A DNA stretch of 64,000 bases from Thalassobacillus devorans (GTDB lineage: Bacteria > Bacillota > Bacilli > Bacillales > Halobacillaceae), in contig NZ_FXEH01000004.1 of the NCBI RefSeq assembly GCF_900176565.1, positions 496,001-560,000 on the forward strand, written 5' to 3'. Positions within the stretch are counted from its first letter, which is position 1. Each line of letters opens with the position of its first letter. The translations under genes were made by a program, and so were the position numbers. Of the stretch, positions 18,166 to 25,897 are shown in pieces. Under the pieces are notes generated by a model, which had not been told where the DNA came from, did not search any database, and was given only the letters and a program-made list of their open reading frames with translations.

Positions 18166-19782
18166 ATGACAACAGTAGGATATTGGTTCATCGGTTTTGC
18201 ATTAGCCTATACGTTCTTTTTGATTTTCATGAGCCAGCTCGGAATGAGGCGGGCGAAAGATGGTAACGGATTTTTTGTAGGAGGGCGTGGGTTCAACACC
18301 CTGTTTGTCACCGTCTGTATCACCGGATTGTTTTCCGGATCGTCATACATAGCGATTCTGGAGCTCAGCTATCTGACGGGAGTATCGGCGATCTGGTATG
18401 GTGTTGCGGAAACACTGCACGTGTTGATCATCGCTCTTGTTTTAATTGCACCATTCCGTAAGCGCGCGCTGGTGACGATTTCGGGACTGCTGGGTGACAG
18501 GTACGGTGAAAAGGTTCGTGGACTTGCCGGAGCAATTACGGCTTTCACATTCCCGATGTGGTCGGTGGCGACCGCACTGGCATTTGCATCCGCATTGTCC
18601 GTATTTACAGGAATTTCACTGGTATTATCGGTCGCTTTAACTGCTTTATTACTATTCGTCTACCTGCAATTCGGTGGCATGTGGTCGGTCGGATTTACAC
18701 AATTGAGCAATGTCGTGGTATTTTTCATGATGCTTGCGATCGGAACTTACGCATTTTTTATCAATCCAGGGATTGATGGCATCCAGACGCTGTTCCAAGA
18801 AAGACCGGAGTATGCTTCCTGGAATGCAGCTGGTCTACAGACGATCCTGGCCTGGTTTGGGACATTCCTTTTCAATGTCATTCTTGCTCAGGCGGCATTC
18901 CAGATGGCATTGTCCTGTAAAACACCGGAACAGGGACGCCGCGGCTTAATCTACGCTTCTCTGCTTGGTATTCCGTTGATCATCGGTGCTGTACTATTCG
19001 GACTCGCGGCCGCACAAGTAGTACCTGGGGAAACACGTGGCCTGGTGGCAGTTCCTCTTTACTTGATGGAAACCCTGCCGGCACCGTTAGTCGGGCTGTT
19101 TTTCTTAGGTTTCTGGGCAGCTGCACTCAGTTGGGGAGCACCTTGTCAATTCTCTGGTGCAACAAGCCTTGGCCGTGATGTCGGAAAAGCTTTGAATCCT
19201 AAAGCCAATGAATTACAGCTGATCAAATATACCAAATGGTCTTTGCTGTTGTTGACTGGGTTAATGATTGTATTTGCACTGCTTCGTTCCGAACAATCCG
19301 CATGGTGGAACGTCGTGGCATGGGTGACGAGAAACTCTGCGACATTTGCCCCGGTGGTAGCGGCGATTTTCTGGCCGGTCGTGACAAAACGTGCAGCTTT
19401 AATATCTTTGTTCACTGGTTCGGCTTCCGGTCTTCTGTGGTACCATCTCAGTGGCTGGGCGATTAATGATTTTTTCATGAATACACACCCGGTATGGATC
19501 GGAATGGGCATCAATATTATCACGATTGTGGTAGTCAGCCTGATCGACAATGCCGGAAACTGGGTTTGGAAAGCTTCCTTCCGCAGTGTAGGGTTCTATT
19601 CCATGGTCGCTGCTGTCGGACTGGCCATCGTCTTCTTCAGCTCATTTGACTTCCTGCTTGCCAAAGGGCTTGCCGGCATGGTCGGGCTGCTGATCGTTTG
19701 TGGGTTGTTCATCACCTGTATGAATTTTATAAAAGAGAAGAAACAAACTGTTCCTGTAACAAAACAATGGAAAACAGGATGA
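18166..19782 (+). CDS. sodium:solute symporter (SSS family), S-box controlled
   Basis: 538 residues, about 13-14 membrane segments. SSS features include the N-terminal GFALAYTFFLIFMSQLGMRR / FFVGGRGFNTLF region, GLFSGSSYIAILE and a sugar/amino-acid-symporter-like GLFFLGFWAAALSWGAPCQF. The substrate is unknown. Its only visible control is the SAM riboswitch 140 bp upstream, suggesting a sulfur-containing or methyl-group substrate such as methionine, S-methylmethionine or a precursor. A second -10-like TATAAT at 18110 could give a riboswitch-independent transcript but has a poor -35. AAGGAGG precedes the ATG. Confidence 0.85.
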   Translation: MTTVGYWFIGFALAYTFFLIFMSQLGMRRAKDGNGFFVGGRGFNTLFVTVCITGLFSGSSYIAILELSYLTGVSAIWYGVAETLHVLIIALVLIAPFRKRALVTISGLLGDRYGEKVRGLAGAITAFTFPMWSVATALAFASALSVFTGISLVLSVALTALLLFVYLQFGGMWSVGFTQLSNVVVFFMMLAIGTYAFFINPGIDGIQTLFQERPEYASWNAAGLQTILAWFGTFLFNVILAQAAFQMALSCKTPEQGRRGLIYASLLGIPLIIGAVLFGLAAAQVVPGETRGLVAVPLYLMETLPAPLVGLFFLGFWAAALSWGAPCQFSGATSLGRDVGKALNPKANELQLIKYTKWSLLLLTGLMIVFALLRSEQSAWWNVVAWVTRNSATFAPVVAAIFWPVVTKRAALISLFTGSASGLLWYHLSGWAINDFFMNTHPVWIGMGINIITIVVVSLIDNAGNWVWKASFRSVGFYSMVAAVGLAIVFFSSFDFLLAKGLAGMVGLLIVCGLFITCMNFIKEKKQTVPVTKQWKTG

Positions 19783-19786
19783 TAAC

Positions 19787-19826
19787 AAAAAGAGAACGCG
19801 GATAGCAGAGCCGCGTTCTCTTTTTC
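19787..19826. terminator. bidirectional terminator between two convergent symporter genes
   Basis: AAAAAGAGAACGCGG and CCGCGTTCTCTTTTT pair perfectly over 15 bp around ATAGCAGAG, with U-runs possible on both strands. Confidence 0.92.
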
Positions 19827-21265
19827 TATGCCTTCTGTGATTTTTTGTTTGGGAAAAGCAAACTGAATACGATACCGAAAAATGCTGCGATAAAGAATGT
19901 TGTAAAACGGGACGTAATAATGGAGTCCAGGGGTGTGCTGATCCATAGTACAGTGAAAACGATCCCGGAAACGATAGTGGCGATTACCCCAACGCCGGAA
20001 TAACGTTTCCAGAAAAATGTCAGGATGATGGCAGGAGAGAGTGTTCCTCCAACGCCAGCCCATGCCCAGCCCACTATCAAATAAAGCAACGTTTCGGAGA
20101 CGAGAGCGATCGTCATACCGATTAATCCACAGAAGATGATGATGACACGGGAGGCAGTCAGTAACTGTTTTTCAGAAAGGTCCAGTTTTAATGCTTTATG
20201 CAAAATGTCTTCACTAATGGAGCTTGTGACTACCATCAACTGGGAATCGGCTGTTGTGATGATTGCTGCAAGGATACCGGACAGTAGAATACCTGCAATC
20301 CAGGCCGGCATGAGGTCCATAATCATCACTGGCAGAACCGTTTCCGTATCCGCAAAGGAACCCTGACTATAGATGGTGATGGCCGTGACGCCGATCATGA
20401 AAGCTCCCCCGTAGGCAAGGAATGTCCAAAGGATGGCAACATTGCGGCCGGTCTTCACATCTTTTTCACTTCTTAAAGCCATGAATCTGGCACTTAACTG
20501 AGGCTGCCCGCCGAGGAAACCGAAAAACCAGGAAAAGTTGTTGAAAAACAATAGTCCAATGGCAAACCCGGCAGCACCACCGAACCAGGCATCGTGCGTG
20601 GACCCTGCTTCAGCTAACGCAGTTGGAATAGATAAGTCATTCGTATGGATATATACAAGTGCCACAATCGGAAGTGCGACAAGTGTAATCAGCATCATGA
20701 CGCTTTGAATCATATCCGTCCAGACAACAGATATGAAACCTCCCGTAAAAGCGAGACCGATTACAACGATGGTAGCCAGAATAACACCTAACGTTTCATT
20801 CAAACCAAAGGTGGTGAATAACATTTTTCCGGCCCCGGCCATCTGGGCGCTTAAATAGAACATGAGAAAACTGCTTATCAGTATGGTGGCGAACCAGCGG
20901 ATCAGGTTCGCCTGTCCGCCAAAGCGGGCCGCCAGGTAATCCGGAAGGGTCAAGACGTTATATTTATCCCGCTCTTCCATGAATTTTTTCGCAAGGAACA
21001 GCCAGGAAAAAATAATTCCGAGTGCAATCCCTGCTGCTACCCAGATACCGGATAATCCTGTGGCAAACACGAAGCCTGTGTACCCGAGTAACAGCCAGGC
21101 CGATTCGCCTGTGGCACGCTCGGAAAAGGCTAGCGCCCATCCAGGCAATTTTTTTCCGCCTAATAGAAAAGCAGAATGGTCCAGCTTCGTCCTGCTGAAA
21201 TAATAACCGATTCCAAGTATGACAAGACAATACAGGATGAATTCAACAATAATGATATTGTTCAT
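19826..21265 (-). CDS. sodium/proline symporter-like protein (SSS family, PutP type)
   Basis: 479 residues, about 13 membrane segments. It resembles PutP in FLLGGKKLPGWALAFSERAT and GESAWLLLGYTGFVFATGLS (the PutP family has GxSxWLLLGLPG here) and in TADSQLMVVTSSISEDI near residue 330, which matches the conserved Na+-site region of TM8. It probably imports proline or a related imino/amino acid with Na+. It is the last gene of a three-gene operon with an FAD amine oxidase and an ornithine-cyclodeaminase-fold protein, so its substrate is likely what those enzymes process. Confidence 0.85.
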   Translation of the reverse strand: MNNIIIVEFILYCLVILGIGYYFSRTKLDHSAFLLGGKKLPGWALAFSERATGESAWLLLGYTGFVFATGLSGIWVAAGIALGIIFSWLFLAKKFMEERDKYNVLTLPDYLAARFGGQANLIRWFATILISSFLMFYLSAQMAGAGKMLFTTFGLNETLGVILATIVVIGLAFTGGFISVVWTDMIQSVMMLITLVALPIVALVYIHTNDLSIPTALAEAGSTHDAWFGGAAGFAIGLLFFNNFSWFFGFLGGQPQLSARFMALRSEKDVKTGRNVAILWTFLAYGGAFMIGVTAITIYSQGSFADTETVLPVMIMDLMPAWIAGILLSGILAAIITTADSQLMVVTSSISEDILHKALKLDLSEKQLLTASRVIIIFCGLIGMTIALVSETLLYLIVGWAWAGVGGTLSPAIILTFFWKRYSGVGVIATIVSGIVFTVLWISTPLDSIITSRFTTFFIAAFFGIVFSLLFPNKKSQKA

Positions 21266-21294
21266 CTAATCTCCCCTTTAATAAGTATTGCACC

Positions 21295-22254
21295 TCATAA
21301 CGTCAGTGAGGTGCCGAGATTTTTCTGTTGTGCCTTTTGGTAGATGTGGTAGGCTGCTACCGTATCAAATAAGCCCATCCCTGTTGATTTGAACAGAATG
21401 GTTTTCTCCCGGTCGATCGCTTGGACGCCAGTGACGACTTTTGAGAAAGAGATGACTTGAGAGGGGTGAAGCCACTTTTGTTCTAAAGGTTGGGCAATAT
21501 CCCCAGACTCCTGGATGGCATCGGTGCTATCTACATATACATTGTCGATCAGCCGGTAGACGGCATGTGGAAATTCGCGCATGTCCGGTCGGAAAGAGCC
21601 GACACCCATCAGAAGTTTTCCTTTCAATAACGCTTCATCATCCGGAAGAACCGGATGACGGGATGTAGTGGCAGTTATAACGACTTCACTTTTTTCCACC
21701 GCGTCTGCGGCTGAGTGATGGATACTGATTTTGATATGCTCACCTAATTCCTTTTGCAATTGATCAACAAAGTCGATCATACGAGCCTTGGAGCGGTTGA
21801 ACAGATGAATATGCTTGATATCCCGTTCAGCACAAGCTGCCAGTGCCTGGTAGAAACCTTGCGCTCCGGTTCCAATCAATGCCAGGTTGGCGACGTCCGG
21901 GCAGCTCAGGTGTCTGACTGCTGACCCGCCAATCGCACCCGTCCGCATGCCAGTTAAAACCGTTCCATTTAACATAGCGATGGGGGTGCCTGTTTTGGTA
22001 TCATTCAAGGTGACAAGCCCCTGGATTACCGGAGTATTAATGTTTTTTGGATGTGCAGCCACGAGCTTAGTGCCAATTACGTCTCTCGTTACGCACGGCA
22101 TCAACAAAAAATCATTTACACCGTGGGGCACCCGCATTCTTGTGGGCATATGATATTGCTTCGCTTCATATGTTTGATAGGCGAGATCGATACTGTCTGT
22201 CACTTCACTCATTGATACCGCCTGTTTTATCGCTTGTTCATTGAGATAGAGCAT
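21295..22254 (-). CDS. ornithine cyclodeaminase / mu-crystallin family protein (ketimine or delta1-pyrroline-2-carboxylate reductase candidate)
   Basis: 319 residues. N-terminal MLYLNEQAIKQAVSMSEV, a substrate-loop Arg in MPTRMRVPHG, GTVLTGMRTGAIGG and the Rossmann motif LALIGTGAQGFYQALA are typical of the family. Members catalyse ornithine cyclodeamination or NAD(P)H reduction of cyclic imines. In this operon, between an FAD oxidase and a PutP-like symporter, reduction of delta1-pyrroline-2-carboxylate to L-proline is the most coherent guess. GGGAGG lies 10 bases before the ATG. Confidence 0.85.
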   Translation of the reverse strand: MLYLNEQAIKQAVSMSEVTDSIDLAYQTYEAKQYHMPTRMRVPHGVNDFLLMPCVTRDVIGTKLVAAHPKNINTPVIQGLVTLNDTKTGTPIAMLNGTVLTGMRTGAIGGSAVRHLSCPDVANLALIGTGAQGFYQALAACAERDIKHIHLFNRSKARMIDFVDQLQKELGEHIKISIHHSAADAVEKSEVVITATTSRHPVLPDDEALLKGKLLMGVGSFRPDMREFPHAVYRLIDNVYVDSTDAIQESGDIAQPLEQKWLHPSQVISFSKVVTGVQAIDREKTILFKSTGMGLFDTVAAYHIYQKAQQKNLGTSLTL

Positions 22255-22277
22255 GAAACCAGAACCTCCCAGCTTTA

Positions 22278-23444
22278 CTAAACTACTGCATTTTCAATAA
22301 CAAGATCATTCTCCTCAAACCGTTCGAATCGAAGGGGACTCAAATCCAGTGTCTGGTAGCTGCCAGTCACCAATAGTTCCGCCAGGCATTTTCCTACCGC
22401 TGGCGCCTGCTGCATGCCATGTCCACTGAAACCACACGCCAGATAATAACCGGTCAGCTTAGGATGGGGGCCGATAATGGCGTTCTGATCCAGGGTGTTA
22501 TGGCTATATAATCCTGCCCAGCCGCCAGTGATTTTTGCCCGCACGAAGTTTTTGATACGCTGGGCCAGAACCGGCCATAATTGCTCTTCAAAAAACGCCC
22601 TTGTCCAACGGAAATCGTAGCCAGGTTCCACTTTTTCAGAGAATCCGGAGATGATTTCTTTTCCTTCATGCCGGAAATAGACACCAGTCGGATCAATAGT
22701 CAGTGGGATTTCTTTTGAAAGGGGGTCTGCAATATCAAATTGTATGACTTGCCGTTTCAATGGCACAATCGGGAGCGGCAGGTTTAATTTTTCGCTGAGC
22801 ACAGGAGCCCATGGACCGGCACAATTAATAACACGGGGAGCATAATATGTCTCACCATTGTCGAGCTGTACACCAGTGACTCCATCTCGATCTGTTAAAA
22901 TCTGGTCCACTCCTTCATACACATAATCGGCCCCCAGCTGCTTCGCTTTTTTGATGTAGCCCTGCATGACGGAATAAGGATCGAGGTAGCCATCTTCCGC
23001 ACAATACAACCCTCCTGCAAGGTCATCCGTCGTAAGTTCCGGAATGATATCCTTTAGTTCCTCTGGAGAGAGGAACTGTGAAGGAACGCCGTATTGCTGC
23101 TGCTTTTTCATCTGATACTCCAATTGTTTATGAGATTCCTGGTGTCCCAGGAAAAGGTAGCCTCTTTGCTTGAAGTCGATTTCCGCAGGTTCGCCATTTA
23201 CTGCCATATCTTGTGGAAAGCTTAAATATTTTTTTAGACTGTAGCGGCTGATTTGGATATTGATGTCCGTGGTGAACAACTGCCTTATCCCGCCTGCGCT
23301 GCGCGGTGTTGAGGAAAATTCATAGAGTTTATCTTTCTCAAAAACAGTCACTTCACCAGTGAAGCCGTCCTGAAGCAAGTGATAGGCGATGCTCGAACCC
23401 ATCACGCTGCCTCCGATAATGATGATGTCGCTTCGTTTTCCCAT
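22278..23444 (-). CDS. FAD-dependent amine/amino-acid oxidoreductase (DAO family)
   Basis: 388 residues. The N-terminal dinucleotide motif is IIIIGGSVMGSSIAYHL with acidic VFEKD; family segments STPRSAGGIRQLF (covalent- or tight-FAD loop of the sarcosine/glycine oxidase group), RVINCAGPWAPVL and GGWAGLYSHNTLDQNAIIGP are present. It oxidises the C-N bond of a secondary or D-amino acid to an imine. As first gene of the operon with the OCD-family reductase and PutP-like carrier, D-proline, hydroxyproline isomers or N-methyl amino acids are candidate substrates (inference). Confidence 0.87.
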   Translation of the reverse strand: MGKRSDIIIIGGSVMGSSIAYHLLQDGFTGEVTVFEKDKLYEFSSTPRSAGGIRQLFTTDINIQISRYSLKKYLSFPQDMAVNGEPAEIDFKQRGYLFLGHQESHKQLEYQMKKQQQYGVPSQFLSPEELKDIIPELTTDDLAGGLYCAEDGYLDPYSVMQGYIKKAKQLGADYVYEGVDQILTDRDGVTGVQLDNGETYYAPRVINCAGPWAPVLSEKLNLPLPIVPLKRQVIQFDIADPLSKEIPLTIDPTGVYFRHEGKEIISGFSEKVEPGYDFRWTRAFFEEQLWPVLAQRIKNFVRAKITGGWAGLYSHNTLDQNAIIGPHPKLTGYYLACGFSGHGMQQAPAVGKCLAELLVTGSYQTLDLSPLRFERFEENDLVIENAVV

Positions 23445-23549
23445 AAATTCACCTCTTTTCAGCTTGTACTATGAAAATATTCGAGAAGAGAGGATTTGAT
23501 GAATAAAGGAGGGGGAGAGGAGCTAGTAAAGGCACTCCTAGAAATTAAA

Positions 23550-24125
23550 TCAGGCGTATTTTTTTCCAGATAAAGAATGATAGCTTTTATAATTCCGGCT
23601 GTCCTTCCATTTCGCATTAAAAACTTTCGTCCATTCCTGCGCCGTTTTCCTATCCCGCAGGATGACGATTACTTCATCATTCCTGTTTTCGGCTGAAAAA
23701 GTGAAGTTGTAGGAACCACTTGAAATCACCTGCTGGTCAGCAATCATTGCTTTCAGGTGCATAATCCCTTCATGGTTATTTACTTTGATCGGAATGCCGC
23801 ATTGCAAAAGTTTTTGGACATTTTCTTTCTGCTTATTGAGTGTCTTCAACTGACTGTCATCTGTCAGCACCCGAACGTGAACTCCTCGTTTTGAGGCCTT
23901 GCAAATATGAGTGACAAAGTCTTCCTCTGTCAAAATGAATACCGCAACGTCCAGCGTGTGATTGGTGGCATCGATGATTCGAAGTAATTCTTCCTTTGGT
24001 GATCGGCTGCTTTTCGAAAAAATATAATCGATGCTTTTATCTGATTTATTCTGATATTTAAGATAAGCTGCATAGCACGTGGCTCCGGCCACAAAAGTTA
24101 AACCTGCAGCAGTGATCACTTCCAT
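23550..24125 (-). CDS. membrane-anchored phospholipase D-like protein with a single HKD motif
   Basis: 191 residues. An N-terminal hydrophobic segment (AAGLTFVAGATCYAAYL, residues 6-22) would anchor it. A PLDc_2 domain follows, with one HKD motif H123-x-K125-x4-D130 (HLKAMIAD) and GSYNFTFSAENRNDE just after it. Single-HKD proteins such as Nuc and MitoPLD/Zucchini act as dimers on nucleic acid or phospholipid; either is possible here. ATG at 24125 follows AGAGGGTGGGATG. Monocistronic. Confidence 0.8.
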   Translation of the reverse strand: MEVITAAGLTFVAGATCYAAYLKYQNKSDKSIDYIFSKSSRSPKEELLRIIDATNHTLDVAVFILTEEDFVTHICKASKRGVHVRVLTDDSQLKTLNKQKENVQKLLQCGIPIKVNNHEGIMHLKAMIADQQVISSGSYNFTFSAENRNDEVIVILRDRKTAQEWTKVFNAKWKDSRNYKSYHSLSGKKYA

Positions 24126-24225
24126 TTACATCCCACCCTCTCGCCTTATATATATGGAGAAAATGGTTCGTCCCATACGCTATCTTTGCTCCTGGTTGAA
24201 ATTTTTAAAAAATCAGCACTAGCCC

Positions 24226-24254
24226 ACCCTTAATTGGGTATCTGTCATAGGCTA
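24226..24254 (+). promoter_or_regulatory. sigma-K-like promoter of the coat-like gene
   Basis: CATAGGCTA at 24246-24254 matches the sigma-K -10 consensus CATANNNTA exactly; ACC at 24226 lies at roughly the right distance for the short -35 (AC). It ends about 50 bases before the start codon of the Gly/Tyr-rich protein, fitting late mother-cell expression. Confidence 0.45.
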
Positions 24255-24305
24255 AAGCGTAGGCATTCGACTTGCTGTTATCAATCAAGGAGGCGAATAG
24301 TAAGT

Positions 24306-24578
24306 ATGGATCACGAATTTTATCCGTATCCTGCTCCAGAAATGATGGCTTCATATCCACCAATGGAGATGGATTACGATATGCGGAATTATGATGATGG
24401 AAGGAACTATCCATTTGTAGGAAGTCTGGCGACTGGTCTGGCTGGAGGGTTGATTGGCGGTCTGCTCGTTCCAGGATTGTATGGTGGTTTTTATGGTGGT
24501 TATCCTTATGCGCCATATGGCGGCTATTACGGTTATCCTTATGGCGGGTATCCCCCATACGGCGGTCCGTGGTGGTAG
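24306..24578 (+). CDS. Gly/Tyr/Pro-rich small protein, probable spore coat component
   Basis: 90 residues. An acidic Met/Tyr/Pro-rich head (MDHEFYPYPAPEMM) is followed by a Gly-rich hydrophobic stretch (GSLATGLAGGLIGGLLVPGL, about residues 38-57) and a C-terminal run of YGGY, YGYPYGGYP and YGGPWW repeats. This resembles CotA/YrrD-type tyrosine-rich coat proteins that can be cross-linked, but no named family is recognised. AAGGAGG lies upstream of the ATG and a sigma-K-like promoter precedes it, supporting a sporulation role. Confidence 0.65.
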   Translation: MDHEFYPYPAPEMMASYPPMEMDYDMRNYDDGRNYPFVGSLATGLAGGLIGGLLVPGLYGGFYGGYPYAPYGGYYGYPYGGYPPYGGPWW

Positions 24579-24585
24579 GACACAG

Positions 24586-24630
24586 AAAAAACGCTTGTTA
24601 CCGGGATTTTTCCGGCAGCAGGCGTTTTTT
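24586..24630 (+). terminator. terminator after coat-like gene
   Basis: AAAAAACGC-TTGTTACCGGGA pairs imperfectly with TCCGGCAGCAGGCGTTTTTT around TTTT, 8 bases after the stop. Confidence 0.8.
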
Positions 24631-24687
24631 GTACTTTGAATGTTTACTTTTATTAAGGATGAGAAAATCTAAGGCTTTCGCCATAAG

Positions 24688-24714
24688 AACTTGGAGAGTA
24701 ATCCAAGTTTTTCT
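24688..24714 (+). terminator. orphan terminator-like hairpin upstream of proH
   Basis: AACTTGGA and TCCAAGTT form a perfect 8-bp stem around GAGTAA, followed by TTTCT. It is separate from the coat-gene terminator 60 bases earlier and lies about 160 bases before the proH promoter, with no gene between. It could be a backup terminator or end a small RNA. The 373-bp gap to proH otherwise holds only the proH promoter; no T-box is seen. Confidence 0.6.
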
Positions 24715-24870
24715 AAATGTTCACTAGATATTTGAACTACTTATAAACTCGCAAATATCCGTTTGAGCAGCTGTATAGCGACTTCTCTTCGGCCAGGAAT
24801 GAGATAAATAGAAATGGTAGCGTTTACATGGACTATCTCGCGTATATACATATAAATTGCCAAAAACCCC

Positions 24871-24898
24871 TTGAATAATCACATCAGCGTGTTACTAT
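24871..24898 (+). promoter_or_regulatory. candidate proHJA promoter
   Basis: TTGAAT (24871) and TACTAT (24893) are spaced by 16 bases, about 45 bases upstream of the start codon. A suboptimal spacer and hexamers are typical of osmotically activated promoters, but that is inference. Confidence 0.45.
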
Positions 24899-24951
24899 GA
24901 AAAACATTGAATTCACACACACGCCAATTGCGAAAAAAAGGAGAGATGTCA

Positions 24952-25800
24952 TTGTTTAATAAAACAATCGCTTTTTTAGGAGCCGGATCAATGGCAGAAG
25001 CTATGATCAGTGGAATAGTCGAAGCCGAAACGATTCCGGTCAATCAGGTAATTGTAACTAACCGGAGCAATCAGGACCGGTTGAATCATATACAAACGAA
25101 ATATGGAGTACGTACGACCCCACTTCAACAATTGAATTACGACGAAGTCGACATTTTCATTCTGGCTATGAAGCCGAAAGATATTGATCGTGTCCTTGAT
25201 TCGTTAAAAGATAAACTTAACGCCGACCAGGTACTTCTATCTGTATTGGCTGGTATTTCTACTAGTCATATGGAAGAAAACATGAACGACGGCCAGCAGG
25301 TCATCCGTGCGATGCCGAACACATCGAGCATGGTAGGTGAATCAGCTACGGCAATATCACCAGGACAATATACAGGTATCGATAATGTCGTTGCAGCTAA
25401 AGAACTACTAAAATGTATTGGTAATGTATTCGTAATCGACGAAGAGCAGATGGATATTTTTACAGGAATTGCTGGAAGCGGACCGGCTTACTTCTATTAT
25501 TTAATGGAACACATCGAGAAAGCAGGTCAGGAAGGCGGTCTTGACCGCGACACAGCAAGAGAAATCGGTGCCCAGACCATTCTTGGTGCAGCAAGAATGC
25601 TTCAGGAGCAGGACGATACTTCAGCAGAGCTGCGGGAAAAAGTTACTTCCCCGAATGGCACGACTGCTGCCGGACTTGATGCATTAAATAAACATGGCGG
25701 CGGAAATGCCATCGCTCAGGCAGTAAAAGGAGCGGCAGCTCGCTCCAATGAAATGAGTAAAGCGAGCCGCGTAAAAGAAAAAGAACTTGTTACAAAATAA
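24952..25800 (+). CDS. proH: pyrroline-5-carboxylate reductase
   Basis: 282 residues; last step of proline synthesis (P5C + NAD(P)H to proline). N-terminal Rossmann IAFLGAGSMAEAMISG; the signature SGPAYFYYLMEHIEKAG lies near 175 and the C-terminal helix region TSPNGTTAAGLDAL is present. TTG at 24952 is chosen because AAAGGAG sits 8 bases upstream; the ATG at 24946 is only two bases from it. First gene of the proH-proJ-proA order known from Halobacillus halophilus, where the operon makes proline as an osmolyte. It is homologous to ProC/ProI of B. subtilis. Confidence 0.93.
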   Translation: MFNKTIAFLGAGSMAEAMISGIVEAETIPVNQVIVTNRSNQDRLNHIQTKYGVRTTPLQQLNYDEVDIFILAMKPKDIDRVLDSLKDKLNADQVLLSVLAGISTSHMEENMNDGQQVIRAMPNTSSMVGESATAISPGQYTGIDNVVAAKELLKCIGNVFVIDEEQMDIFTGIAGSGPAYFYYLMEHIEKAGQEGGLDRDTAREIGAQTILGAARMLQEQDDTSAELREKVTSPNGTTAAGLDALNKHGGGNAIAQAVKGAAARSNEMSKASRVKEKELVTK

Positions 25801-25897
25801 ATGTAGCATAAAAATGCACAAACATGTATAATAATTTAAAAATAATTCATTAAATTGTATAAATATAATGGTCAAACGAGAGGATAGGAGTGATAGA

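Noticed and set aside
24640-24951. T-box upstream of proH
   Set aside because: No AGGGTGGNACCGCG-type sequence or specifier-like stem I seen; the region reads as ordinary promoter DNA plus an orphan hairpin.
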